From Streptomyces iranensis (GTDB taxonomy: Bacteria > Actinomycetota > Actinomycetes > Streptomycetales > Streptomycetaceae), in the NCBI RefSeq assembly GCF_017874715.1, contig NZ_JAGGLR010000010.1, positions 186,001-250,000 of the forward strand: 64,000 nt of DNA, read 5' to 3'. Shown here piece by piece: positions 27,231-35,631 of the stretch. Numbering within the stretch: position 1 is the stretch's first letter; each line of letters opens with the position of its first letter. The notes below the pieces were generated by a model, which made no database searches, was not told the origin of the DNA, and worked only from the letters and a program-made list of their open reading frames with translations. The translations under genes were made by a program, and so were the position numbers.

Positions 27231-28028
27231 GGGCCTGCGGACCACGCGGCGGAGCCGCATATCGACGCTTTCCCCTCCCCGTTACCAGGGGCTGCGCCCT
27301 GGGCCCTGGGGGCAGGGAGCGGGCCCCGCCGGGTCGGCATCCCGTCCGCGCGGTTTGTGAGGCCGTGGTCGAGTGGTCGGCCAGTGTGGCGGGGTCAGGG
27401 CGTGGAGGGGTCTGCGGACTTTTTCCCTCCCTGCCCCTTTCCGCTGCCAGGGGCTGCGCCCCTGGATCTTGGGGGCAAGGAGCGGGCTCCTGCCGGGTCG
27501 GCATCCCGACCGCGCAGGCTGTCAGTGTTCCGGGGCCAGGGCGTGCGCTGTTCGCGGTGGCGGTGAGGGCGTGAGCACCTCCACCCGTGGGCTGGCCGCG
27601 GTCGGCAGGTTGGCGCGGCGGACGACCGGGCGGACGCCCGCGCACATCCGGGTCATCCGGCAGGGTCCGGGGTGGAGCCCCGGCTTCGCTTCGCCTTCTG
27701 GGCCCCGGGCGTTGACGAGCCGACCGTCGCTTGCGTGAACGCCTTCGCCGGCGGGCTGGTCGCGGTCCGCACACAGGCGCGGCGGATGACCGGCGGATGA
27801 CCGCGTACATTCGGGCCGTCCGGTCGGGGGTCTGGGGCGGAGGGCCCGTTTCGCTTTGCCCCGGGGGCCAGGGGCGGACCTTCGCCGCGGTGAGTTCACC
27901 GGCCGGGGGCCGACCGGGTCACCTGCGACGTGGCCGGGGTCTGGGGCGGAGCCCCAGTTAAGGGAAGGGGCGGGGAGGGGAACGGCCCGCGGCGCGATCC
28001 ATCGGACATCTCCTGGGCCCTGACGGGC
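27231..28028. repeat. 800-bp non-coding region of nested imperfect duplications and dispersed GC-rich motifs
   Basis: No credible gene. A ~85-bp block (TTTCCC..., CAGGGGCTGCGCCC, CCGGGTCGGCATCCCG) occurs at about 27270-27355 and again at 27424-27513. A second ~105-bp block (GGGCTGGCCGCGGTC..., GCGGCGGACGACCGG) occurs at about 27585-27690 and diverged at 27750-27855. GGCGGAGCCGCATATCGACGC near 27250 and GGGGCGGAGCCCCAG near 27945 are shared with the repeats at 39.2-39.7, 49.0 and 52.1-52.8 kb. Confidence 0.75.
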
Positions 28029-28439
28029 CTAGGACGCCGGGCCGTTCGGGCGGACCGACCGGGGGCCCGTCGTCTCCGCGCCCAGCGCCGTGACCCGCGC
28101 CCGCAGCCCCTGGTCCGCCGTCACCACCAGGCAGGGATGGCCCTCCTCACGGGCCGCCACCACGGCCACGATGTGGTCGTCGCCGCTGCCCGGCGCGCTC
28201 TCCACCCGTACGCCCGCCACCGGCTCGACGCCCCGCGCCGCGCCCTCGACCACCATCACGATGTCCACCGGAGGGTCGGTGGCCCAGCCGGGCACACCCG
28301 GGCGGCCGGGGAGCCCGGCCCCGGCGAGGACTGCCAGCCGGTCGCGGAGCCGCTCGGCGGCGCCGCGCCGGTCACGCCACCAGCCATCCGGAACCGAGCC
28401 GACCACATTGGCGGCGTCCACGACCACAACCCCATCCAT
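28029..28439 (-). CDS. Small NYN/PIN-like putative RNase
   Basis: A 136-aa protein from the ATG at 28439. The N-terminus VVVVDAANVVGSVPDGWWRD has the conserved Asp and Asn of NYN/PIN nuclease domains. DDHIVAVVAAREEG and LVVTADQGLRARV supply the later acidic residues, in the order seen in YacP/NYN proteins. It probably cleaves RNA with Mg2+, but activity is inferred from the motifs only. It is divergent from the next gene with 70 bp between starts. Confidence 0.75.
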   Translation of the reverse strand: MDGVVVVDAANVVGSVPDGWWRDRRGAAERLRDRLAVLAGAGLPGRPGVPGWATDPPVDIVMVVEGAARGVEPVAGVRVESAPGSGDDHIVAVVAAREEGHPCLVVTADQGLRARVTALGAETTGPRSVRPNGPAS

Positions 28440-28509
28440 AGTCCAGGCAAATTACTATGTACATCGTTCGATCAGGTGGAAGGGCTCGGGGAAGGGTTGG
28501 CAGCGGGCC

Positions 28510-29565
28510 ATGGCGTTGCGGTTGCTCCGCGGCAAGGACGGCAGGCTCACGGCCTACGCACCGGTGGCGGGCGGTGTCGCCCGCTGGACCGAGGACCGCC
28601 CCGGAGGGGCGAGGTGGTCGGGGCCGTGGTTGATCGAGGTGTCCGGCCGCCTGGCCGGGCTGACCATCATTCAGAGCCCCGAGGGCTATGCCCATCTGGT
28701 GGGGCTCAGGCACCGGCCGGGCGGCGCCGGGGAACCGGCGCGCGTGGACATCGTCCATGCCACCCAGTTCCAGTCCGGTCGCCCGCTGACGGCGTGGTAC
28801 TCGCTGGGCACCCCGCATCCGAAGGACGCCCGCAAGGCCGAGCGGACCGGTCCGCCGGCCGCGGCGGTGGACTCCTCCGGTGCCCTCCGCGTCTTCGTGC
28901 GCAACGCCGGGGGCGGGGTGAGCGCGCGGCGGCAGGACCCCAAGGGCACGTGGGAGCGCTGGACCGACTGGAAGGGCACGCACGTACTGGGCGGCATGTC
29001 GGCGGCCGCGACCGCCGACGGCCGTCTCGAACTGCTCGCACCGGCCGGGAAGGGCGCCGCGCTGCGCTGGTACCAGCCCGAGCCCGGCGCCGCCCCCAAG
29101 CGGGGCGAGGACGTCCCCGCCGACGCCCGGCCGGATTCGGCGTCCATGGTGGAGAGCAGCCCCGGCACCCTCACCCACTACTGGCGTGACGCCCGCAGCG
29201 GTGAGGTCATGGCCTGGCGGCCGGACGCCCCGGCCCCCGCCCCGCTGGGCGGGGCCACGGGCACCGGCCCGGTCGCCGCGGTGCGCGCCATGGTGGACGG
29301 TCACGACTGCACCGTCCTGGCCCACCAGGACACCGCGGCCGGCGGGCTGGCCGTCGCCGCCCACCCCTGCGAGGACGAGGCGGCGGGGGTGTGGTGGACG
29401 CCCTCGGGCGAGCAGGGCGCCCACACCCCGGCGCTGGCGCTGGACGACCAGGGCCGGGTGGTGCTGGCCGCGCTGGCGCTGGACGGAAAGCTCCTGGTGG
29501 CCCGTCAGAAGACCGACGAGCGCGGGCTGGCGCTCCGGGCCTGGACCCGCGTGGGAAGCGGCTGA
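28510..29565 (+). CDS. Hypothetical cytoplasmic beta-propeller-like protein
   Basis: A 351-aa protein from the ATG at 28510, the first in-frame start after a stretch without any (weak GAAGGG upstream). It has no signal peptide or membrane helix. It shows a recurring pattern of short strands ending in W (VARWTEDRP, RWSGPWLIEVSG, WERWTDWKGT, LRWYQPEPG, LTHYWRDARSG, GVWWTPSGEQG, LRAWTRVG) spaced ~45-50 residues, as in PLL-like or sialidase-like beta-propellers. The ligand and role are unknown. Its start faces the NYN-type nuclease gene, so the two may share control. Confidence 0.7.
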   Translation: MALRLLRGKDGRLTAYAPVAGGVARWTEDRPGGARWSGPWLIEVSGRLAGLTIIQSPEGYAHLVGLRHRPGGAGEPARVDIVHATQFQSGRPLTAWYSLGTPHPKDARKAERTGPPAAAVDSSGALRVFVRNAGGGVSARRQDPKGTWERWTDWKGTHVLGGMSAAATADGRLELLAPAGKGAALRWYQPEPGAAPKRGEDVPADARPDSASMVESSPGTLTHYWRDARSGEVMAWRPDAPAPAPLGGATGTGPVAAVRAMVDGHDCTVLAHQDTAAGGLAVAAHPCEDEAAGVWWTPSGEQGAHTPALALDDQGRVVLAALALDGKLLVARQKTDERGLALRAWTRVGSG

Positions 29566-29819
29566 GCGGCGCCACAGCCCCGCTGAGAGCCCGTTCGGCG
29601 CGGCGGCCCGGCGCCCGGAGTAGGTGCCGCCGGTCGGTTTCCCGCCCCGGGCGTGACCCGCCCCTGGCATGACCCGACCGGGCGTGATCCGCCCCGGATA
29701 CGCGTGGCGGGTGTTCGCCGCCGGGCGGTGGTCCGGCCGCGGCGGGTGGCGCGGGCGGGGCGCCCTCCGCCGGGGCGCGGGGGCGGTGCCGCCGGTGGGG
29801 CGGGCCACGGAACGCCCAA

Positions 29820-29849
29820 GTGCCGGACGGGCCTTCGCCCGCCCGGCAC
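29820..29849. terminator. Terminator downstream of fadB
   Basis: GTGCCGGACGGGC / GCCCGCCCGGCAC stem (12 of 13 paired) with a CTTC loop, 26 bp beyond the fadB stop on the minus strand. The rest of the 309-bp gap (29566-29874) shows only GC-rich low-complexity sequence. Confidence 0.8.
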
Positions 29850-29874
29850 CCGGGTACGCCATGCGCCGCCGAAG

Positions 29875-32004
29875 CTACGCGGGAACGCTCGCCACGCCCT
29901 GCGCCAGGAACGTCTTTCCGTTCACCCGCTCCGAGACGCCCTCGCGGTCCAGGTACGGCGTGATGCCGCCCAGGTGGAAGGGCCAGCCCGCGCCGGTGAT
30001 CAGGCACAGGTCGATGTCCTGCGCCTCGGCGACGACGCCCTCCTCGAGCATCAGCCCGATCTCCTGCGCGACCGCGTCCAGCACCCGGGCGCGCACCTGC
30101 TCCTCGGTGAGGACGGTGTCGCCCTGCTGGAGCAGCGCGGCGACCTCCGGGTCCAGCTTCGGCTCCCCTGAGTCGTGGACGTAGAAGCCGCGCTTGCCCG
30201 CCTCGACCACGCGCTTGAGGTTCTCCGAGACCGTGAAGCGGTCCGGGAACGCGCCGTGCAGGGTCTCGGAGACATGCAGACCGATCGCCGGGCCGACCAG
30301 CTCCAGCAGCACCAGCGGGGACATCGGCAGGCCCAGCGGCTCGATGGCGCGCTCGGCGACGTCCACCGGGGTGCCCTCGTCGATGACGTTCTGGATCTCG
30401 CCCATGAAGCGGGTCAGGATCCGGTTGACCACGAACGCCGGGGCGTCCTTGACCAGGACGGCGGTCTTCTTCAGCTTCTTGGCCACGCCGAACGCCGTGG
30501 CCAGCGACGCGTCATCGGTCTTCGCACCGCGGACGATCTCCAGCAGCGGCAGGATCGCGACCGGGTTGAAGAAGTGGAAGCCCACGACCCGCTCGGGGTG
30601 CTTGAGCTGGGAGGCCATCTCGGAGACCGACAGCGAGGAGGTGTTGGTGGCGAGGATGGCGTGCTCCGGCACGACCGCCTCGACCTCGGCGAACACCTGC
30701 TGCTTGACGCCCATCTCCTCGAAGACGGCCTCGATGACGAAGTCGGCGTCGGAGAAGGCGGCGGCCTTGTCCAGCGAACCGGTCACCGCGGCCTTGAGGC
30801 GGTTGGCCTTGTCCTGGTTGATCCGGCCCTTGAGCAGCAGCTTGTCGATCTCGCCGTGGACGTACTCCACGCCCTTGTCGATCCGCGCCTGGTCGATGTC
30901 GGTCAGTACGACCGGCACCTCGAGACGCCGCGCGAACAGCAGCGCCAGCTGCGAGGCCATCAGCCCCGCGCCCACGACGCCCACCTTGGAGACCGGGCGC
31001 GCCAGCGACTTGTCCGGGGCGCCGGCCGGGCGCTTGCCGCGCTTCTGCACCAGGTTGAAGGCGTAGATGCCGCTGCGCAGCTCGCTGCCCATGATGAGGT
31101 CGGCGAGCGCCTTCTCCTCGGCCTCGTAGCCCAGGGCGAGGTCGCCGTTGCGCGCGGCGTCGATGATCTCCAGCGCGCGGTAGGCGGCCGGGGCCGCCCC
31201 GTGCACCTTGCCGTCGGCGATGGCACGGCCGCGCACCACGGCCTCGTGCCAGGCGTCGCCGCGGTCGATCTCGGGCCGTACGACCTCGATCTCGCCCTTG
31301 AGGACGGCGGCGGTCCAGATCAGCGACTGCTCGAGGAAGTCCGCGCCCTCGAAGATCGCGTCGGCGATCCCGAGCTCGTAGACCTGCTCGCCCTTGAGCT
31401 GCTTGTTCTGGTTGAGCGAGTTCTCGATGATGACCGAGACCGCGCGGTCGGCGCCGATCAGGTTCGGCAGCAGGGTGCAGCCGCCCCAGCCGGGCACCAG
31501 GCCGAGGAACACCTCGGGCAGCGAGAAGGCGGGCAGCGCCGCGGAGACGGTGCGGTAGGCGCAGTGCAGTCCGACCTCGACCCCGCCGCCCATCGCCGCG
31601 CCGTTGTAGTACGCGAAGGTGGGCACGGCGAGCGTGGACAGCCGCTTGAAGACGTCATGGCCGCCCTTGCCGATGGCCAGCGCGTCCTCGTGGCGCTTCA
31701 GCAGCTCCACGCCCTTGAGGTCGGCGCCGACGGCGAAGATGAACGGCTTGCCGGTGATGCCGACACCGGTGATCTCGCCGTCCGCGGCCTCCTTCTCGAC
31801 CTGGTCGATCGCCGTGTTGAGGTTGGCGAGCGAGGCCGGGCCGAAGGTGGTGGGCTTGGTGTGGTCCAGGCCGTTGTCCAGTGTGATGAGCGCGAAGCGG
31901 CCCGCGTTCTGGGGGAGGTCGAGGTGGCGGACGTGCGCCTGTGTCACGACCTCTCCCGGGAAGAGCTCTGCCGCTCCCTTGAGAAGCTCTGCGGTGTTGG
32001 TCAC
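29875..32004 (-). CDS. fadB: Fatty-acid oxidation complex alpha subunit (enoyl-CoA hydratase / 3-hydroxyacyl-CoA dehydrogenase)
   Basis: A 709-aa bifunctional beta-oxidation enzyme. Residues ~1-220 are a crotonase domain (AVGADLKG oxyanion region, AAMGGGVEVGLHC, LPEVFLGLVPGWGG). From about residue 340 comes the NAD-binding 3-hydroxyacyl-CoA dehydrogenase (VGVVGAGLMASQ), with ATNTSSLSV and VGFHFFNPV. The C-terminal dehydrogenase domain contains KRGFYVHDSG. The GTG at 32004 overlaps the fadA stop by 4 bp, so the two subunits are translationally coupled. It acts with FadA in the cytoplasm. Confidence 0.96.
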   Translation of the reverse strand: MTNTAELLKGAAELFPGEVVTQAHVRHLDLPQNAGRFALITLDNGLDHTKPTTFGPASLANLNTAIDQVEKEAADGEITGVGITGKPFIFAVGADLKGVELLKRHEDALAIGKGGHDVFKRLSTLAVPTFAYYNGAAMGGGVEVGLHCAYRTVSAALPAFSLPEVFLGLVPGWGGCTLLPNLIGADRAVSVIIENSLNQNKQLKGEQVYELGIADAIFEGADFLEQSLIWTAAVLKGEIEVVRPEIDRGDAWHEAVVRGRAIADGKVHGAAPAAYRALEIIDAARNGDLALGYEAEEKALADLIMGSELRSGIYAFNLVQKRGKRPAGAPDKSLARPVSKVGVVGAGLMASQLALLFARRLEVPVVLTDIDQARIDKGVEYVHGEIDKLLLKGRINQDKANRLKAAVTGSLDKAAAFSDADFVIEAVFEEMGVKQQVFAEVEAVVPEHAILATNTSSLSVSEMASQLKHPERVVGFHFFNPVAILPLLEIVRGAKTDDASLATAFGVAKKLKKTAVLVKDAPAFVVNRILTRFMGEIQNVIDEGTPVDVAERAIEPLGLPMSPLVLLELVGPAIGLHVSETLHGAFPDRFTVSENLKRVVEAGKRGFYVHDSGEPKLDPEVAALLQQGDTVLTEEQVRARVLDAVAQEIGLMLEEGVVAEAQDIDLCLITGAGWPFHLGGITPYLDREGVSERVNGKTFLAQGVASVPA

Positions 32005-33218
32005 TTGTTCCCCTCGAAGTGCGGGTTCTCCCAGATCACGGTGCCACCCATGCCGAAGCCGATGCACATCGTCGTGATGCCGTAGCGGACCTCGGGGCGC
32101 TCCTCGAACTGCCGTGCCAGCTGCGTCATCAGGCGGACACCTGAGGAGGCCAGCGGATGGCCGTAGGCGATCGCGCCGCCGTACTGGTTGACGCGCTCGT
32201 CGTCGTCCGCGATGCCGTAGTGGTCCAGGAACGACAGGACCTGGACGGCGAACGCCTCGTTGATCTCGAACAGGCCGATGTCCTCGATGGACAGACCGGC
32301 CTTCGCCAGGGCCTTCTTGGTGGCCGGGACCGGGCCGTAGCCCATCACCTCGGGCTCGACGCCCGCGAAGGCGAACGAGACCAGGCGCATCCTGACCGGC
32401 AGGCCCAGCTCCCGGGCGAAGTCCTCGGAGGCGATCAGCGAGGCGGTGGCGCCGTCGTTGAGCCCCGCGGAGTTACCGGCCGTGACCCGGCCGTGCGGGC
32501 GGAACGGGGTCTTCAGCGTGGCCAGGTTCTCCAGCGTGGTGCCCGGACGCATCGGCTCGTCGGCGGTGGCCAGGCCCCAGCCGGTCTCCCCGCCCTCGGG
32601 GGAGGTGCGGCGCACCGAGATCGGCACCAGGTCCTGCTGGATCTTGCCGTTGGCGTACGCCTTGGCGGCCTTCTCCTGGCTGCGCACCGCGAACTCGTCG
32701 GCGCGCCGCTTGGAGATGTGCGGCAGCCGGTCGTGGAGGTTCTCCGCCGTCATGCCCATGAACAGGGCCGACTCGTCGACCAGTTTCTCCGAGACGAAGC
32801 GCGGGTTGGGGTCGACGCCCTCGCCCATCGGGTGGCGGCCCATGTGCTCCACGCCGCCCGCGACGACGGCGTCGTACGCGCCGAAGGCGATGGAGCCCGC
32901 GGTCGTGGTGACGGCGGTCATCGCACCGGCGCACATCCGGTCGATCGAGTAGCCGGGGACGGACTGGGGCAGCCCGGCCAGGATGCCCGCGGTGCGGCCG
33001 ATGGTCAGGCCCTGGTCGCCGATCTGCGTCGTCGCGGCGATGGCCACCTCGTCGATGCGCTCCGGCGGCAGATCCGGGTTGCGGCGCAGCAGCTCCCGGA
33101 TGCACTTGACGACCAGGTCGTCGGCGCGGGTCTCGTGGTAGATGCCCTTCGGGCCCGCCTTGCCGAATGGGGTCCGGACGCCGTCGACGAAGACGACGTC
33201 CCTAGCGGTACGAGGCAC
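32001..33218 (-). CDS. fadA: Acetyl-CoA acyltransferase (3-ketoacyl-CoA thiolase)
   Basis: A 405-aa thiolase performing the last step of beta-oxidation. The GTG at 33218 has GGAGGAG 7 nt upstream. The acyl-accepting cysteine lies in DRMCAGAM. The catalytic His is in GHPLASSG and the second Cys in CIGFGMGG. NEAFAVQ is conserved. It is first in the fadA-fadB operon. A TetR-type dyad lies 70 bp upstream. Confidence 0.96.
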   Translation of the reverse strand: MPRTARDVVFVDGVRTPFGKAGPKGIYHETRADDLVVKCIRELLRRNPDLPPERIDEVAIAATTQIGDQGLTIGRTAGILAGLPQSVPGYSIDRMCAGAMTAVTTTAGSIAFGAYDAVVAGGVEHMGRHPMGEGVDPNPRFVSEKLVDESALFMGMTAENLHDRLPHISKRRADEFAVRSQEKAAKAYANGKIQQDLVPISVRRTSPEGGETGWGLATADEPMRPGTTLENLATLKTPFRPHGRVTAGNSAGLNDGATASLIASEDFARELGLPVRMRLVSFAFAGVEPEVMGYGPVPATKKALAKAGLSIEDIGLFEINEAFAVQVLSFLDHYGIADDDERVNQYGGAIAYGHPLASSGVRLMTQLARQFEERPEVRYGITTMCIGFGMGGTVIWENPHFEGNK

Positions 33219-33287
33219 GTTGGCTCTCCTCCAGGTGCGGGATGGCACTGCTGCGGGCACGCCGGGGGCGCGCCGTCACACCCTCAT

Positions 33288-33303
33288 GCTACTTATGAGT
33301 AAC
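33288..33303 (-). promoter_or_regulatory. Candidate TetR-type operator upstream of fadAB
   Basis: On the minus strand GTTACT-CATA-AGTAGC, half-sites matching at 5 of 6 positions, 70 bp before the fadA start. It sits in the only AT-rich patch of the gap, so it probably overlaps the promoter. TetR-family fatty-acid regulators bind dyads of this form; the actual regulator is unknown. Confidence 0.45.
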
Positions 33304-33346
33304 CAAGCTGCCCAGTCCCCACCGCCGGAGGGTTGAAGGTCACAGC

Positions 33347-33377
33347 CGTGGACCGGCGGCGGGGCCGCCGGTCCACG
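33347..33377 (-). terminator. Terminator of the RNase D gene
   Basis: A 14-bp perfect stem (CGTGGACCGGCGGC / GCCGCCGGTCCACG) with a GGG loop, 10 bp past the RNase D stop on the minus strand. Confidence 0.85.
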
Positions 33378-33386
33378 CGCGTCACA

Positions 33387-34664
33387 TCACGCCGGGGGCG
33401 TCAGCAAGGCGGCCGTCAGCACCGGGGTCACCTGGTCGATCTGCCAGGGACGGGCGCCATGACCTGCGAGAACGGACGCGATCGCATCCGTCGTCGGCTC
33501 GGCTGGCGGCTCCCAGCACAGCCGTCGGACGGTGTCCGGGGCGATCAGGTTCTCCTGCGGAAGATTCAGCTGTTCGGCCAGCTGGGTGACGGCCGCACGC
33601 GCCGCGGAGAGCCGCGCGGCGGCGGCCGGGTCCTTGTCGGCCCACGCCCGCGGCGGGGGCGGACCGGCCACCGGCTGGCCCGGCTGGGGGAGGTCGGCCT
33701 CCGGCAGCGCCCGCGCCCGGTCCACCGCGGCCTGCCACTGCTCCAGCTGGCGCCGGTTCATCCGGTGGCCGAAACCGTTCAGGGCGGTCAGTGCCCGGAC
33801 GTCTCCCGGCAGGGCCAGCGCGGCCTCGACGATGGCCGCGTCGCCGAGCACCTTGCCCGGCGAGACATCGCGGCGCTGGGCGATCCGGTCCCGGGCCGTC
33901 CACAGCTCGCGCACCACGGCCATCTGCCGGCGCCGCCGGACCTTGTGCATCCCCGACGTACGCCGCCAGGGGTCCTTGCGCGGCGGGGCGGGCGGGGCCG
34001 CGGCGATGGCCGCGAACTCCTGGTGCGCCCACTCCAGCTTCTCCTGCCGCCCCAGCTCGTCCTCCAGCGCGTCGCGCAGGTCCACCAGCAGCTCGACGTC
34101 GAGCGCGGCGTAGTGCAGCCAGGGCTCGGGCAGCGGGCGGGTGGACCAGTCCACGGCGGAGTGGCCCTTCTCCAGGGCGTATCCGAGGATGTTCTCGACC
34201 ATGGCGCCGAGCCCCACCCGGGCGAACCCGGCCAGCCGGCCCGCGAGTTCGGTGTCGAAGATCCGGGCCGGGACCATGCCTATGTCCCGCAGGCAGGGCA
34301 GATCCTGGGTCGCGGCGTGCAGGACCCATTCGGCGTCGGCGATCGCGGCGCCCAGACCCGAGAGGTCGGGGCAGCCGACGGGGTCGATCAGTGCGGTCCC
34401 CGCTCCGGCCCGGCGCAGCTGGACCAGATAGGCCCGCTGTCCGTAGCGGTAGCCGGAGGCGCGCTCGGCGTCGACGGCCACCGGGCCGTGGCCCGCGGCG
34501 AAGGTCGCGATGACCTCGGCCAGCGTGTCCACGTCGGCGGTGACGGGCGGGATGCCCTCGCGCGGCTCCAGCAAGGGGACCGGCGCCGGGGGGAGGTCGT
34601 CCGGAGGAGCGCCCCCGGTGGTTCGCAGTGTCGTCTCTGCTGCGGTCTCTTGGGCGTCGGTCAC
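33387..34664 (-). CDS. RNase D-like 3'-5' exonuclease with HRDC domain
   Basis: A 425-aa protein starting at GTG 34664. The DEDDy exonuclease signature is in order: VAVDAERASGYRYG (Exo I), HAATQDLPCL (Exo II), and LHYAALDVELLVDLRDAL (Exo III with Tyr and Asp). The HRDC nucleic-acid-binding domain covers ~240-310 (VVRELWTARDRIAQRRDVSPG). The C-terminal ~90 residues are an additional helical region found in actinobacterial RNase D. It probably matures tRNA or other stable RNA 3' ends. Confidence 0.92.
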   Translation of the reverse strand: MTDAQETAAETTLRTTGGAPPDDLPPAPVPLLEPREGIPPVTADVDTLAEVIATFAAGHGPVAVDAERASGYRYGQRAYLVQLRRAGAGTALIDPVGCPDLSGLGAAIADAEWVLHAATQDLPCLRDIGMVPARIFDTELAGRLAGFARVGLGAMVENILGYALEKGHSAVDWSTRPLPEPWLHYAALDVELLVDLRDALEDELGRQEKLEWAHQEFAAIAAAPPAPPRKDPWRRTSGMHKVRRRRQMAVVRELWTARDRIAQRRDVSPGKVLGDAAIVEAALALPGDVRALTALNGFGHRMNRRQLEQWQAAVDRARALPEADLPQPGQPVAGPPPPRAWADKDPAAAARLSAARAAVTQLAEQLNLPQENLIAPDTVRRLCWEPPAEPTTDAIASVLAGHGARPWQIDQVTPVLTAALLTPPA

Positions 34665-34778
34665 CTGTCAAGGGTAGCTGTGTGCGGCGAGTACGCAGGG
34701 CGCCCGCCGACGGAACGTTCCGTCGGCGGGCGCGGGTGGTGGTGGGCGGCGGTGTGGCGGCCGGGCGGGCGGTACGGC

Positions 34779-35438
34779 TCAGTGGATGATTCCGGTCCGC
34801 AGCGCGACCGCGACCATTCCCGCCCGGTCCCCGGTGCCCAGCTTGCGGGCGATCCGGGCGAGGTGACTCTTGACGGTGAGCGCGGACAGGCCCATCGAGA
34901 CGCCGATGGCCTTGTTGGACTGGCCCTCCGCAACCAGCCTCAGCACCTCGACCTCGCGGCCCGACAGCTCCCGGTAGCCGCCCGGGTGGCCGGGGGCGCC
35001 CGGCGGGCGGCGGTGCATCCGGGCGGCGGCGCCGAGCGGGGCGGCGCCGGGGCGGCCCGGGATGCCGAGGTTGGTGCGGGTGCCGGTGACGACGTAGCCC
35101 TTGACGCCGCCGGCCAGTGCGTTCCGTACGGCGCCGATGTCGTCGGCGGCGGACAGGGCCAGCCCGTTGGGCCAGCCCGCGGCGCGGGTCTCGGACAGCA
35201 GCGTGAGGCCGGAGCCGTCGGGGAGGTGGACATCGGCCACGCAGATGTCGCGTGGATTCCCGATGCGGGGACGGGCCTCGGCGATGGACGACGCCTCGAT
35301 GACGTCGCGCACCCCGAGGGCCCAGAGGTGGCGGGTGACGGTGGAACGAACGCGGGGGTCGGCAACGACCACCATGGCCGTCGGCTTGTTCGGGCGATAG
35401 GCGACCAGGCTGGACGGTTGCTCGAGGAGAACAGACAC
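34779..35438 (-). CDS. whiI: Atypical orphan response regulator required for sporulation septation
   Basis: A 219-aa protein starting at GTG 35438 with AGGAGGACC upstream. Residues ~20-130 form a receiver-like domain and ~150-215 a LuxR/FixJ helix-turn-helix (LSGREVEVLRLVAEGQSNKAIG, LTVKSHLARIARKLG). The acidic pocket is incomplete. D27 and D69 remain (VVVADPRV, CVADVHLP), but the second N-terminal acidic residue is Ala26 and the invariant Lys is replaced (VKGYVVTG). This is the pattern of S. coelicolor WhiI, which pairs with BldM without classical phosphorylation. Gene context next to hemE and RNase D also matches. A sigma-WhiG-like promoter lies upstream. Confidence 0.9.
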   Translation of the reverse strand: MSVLLEQPSSLVAYRPNKPTAMVVVADPRVRSTVTRHLWALGVRDVIEASSIAEARPRIGNPRDICVADVHLPDGSGLTLLSETRAAGWPNGLALSAADDIGAVRNALAGGVKGYVVTGTRTNLGIPGRPGAAPLGAAARMHRRPPGAPGHPGGYRELSGREVEVLRLVAEGQSNKAIGVSMGLSALTVKSHLARIARKLGTGDRAGMVAVALRTGIIH

Positions 35439-35477
35439 CAGGTCCTCCTGGGGAAGTGGTGGGACGGGTCACCACGT

Positions 35478-35505
35478 CCTTCGGCACCGATACGGCCGGG
35501 CTTTA
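35478..35505 (-). promoter_or_regulatory. Sigma-WhiG-like promoter of whiI
   Basis: On the minus strand, TAAA (35502-35505) is followed after 16 bp by GCCGAAGG (35478-35485), 40 bp before the start. The motility/WhiG consensus is TAAA-N15/16-GCCGATAA. In S. coelicolor whiI is known to depend on sigma-WhiG. Confidence 0.55.
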
Positions 35506-35631
35506 GAGAATGATCACGATTTGGTGAGTAACAATTCGGGCAATTAGGACGACTGATCGATCGTGCCTGATCTTTTTCAGGACATCCGGAAGCTCGACAT
35601 CTTTTTCAAGGCATCCCGGACATCCCGAAAC

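Noticed and set aside
27357..27900. Short frames on both strands in the 27.2-28.0 kb gap
   Set aside because: No ribosome sites or domains; the frames arise from duplicated GC-rich repeats.
29600..29870. Gene between the propeller-like protein and fadB
   Set aside because: Frames on both strands are Gly/Arg/Pro-rich with no motif or ribosome site; the stretch holds the fadB terminator.
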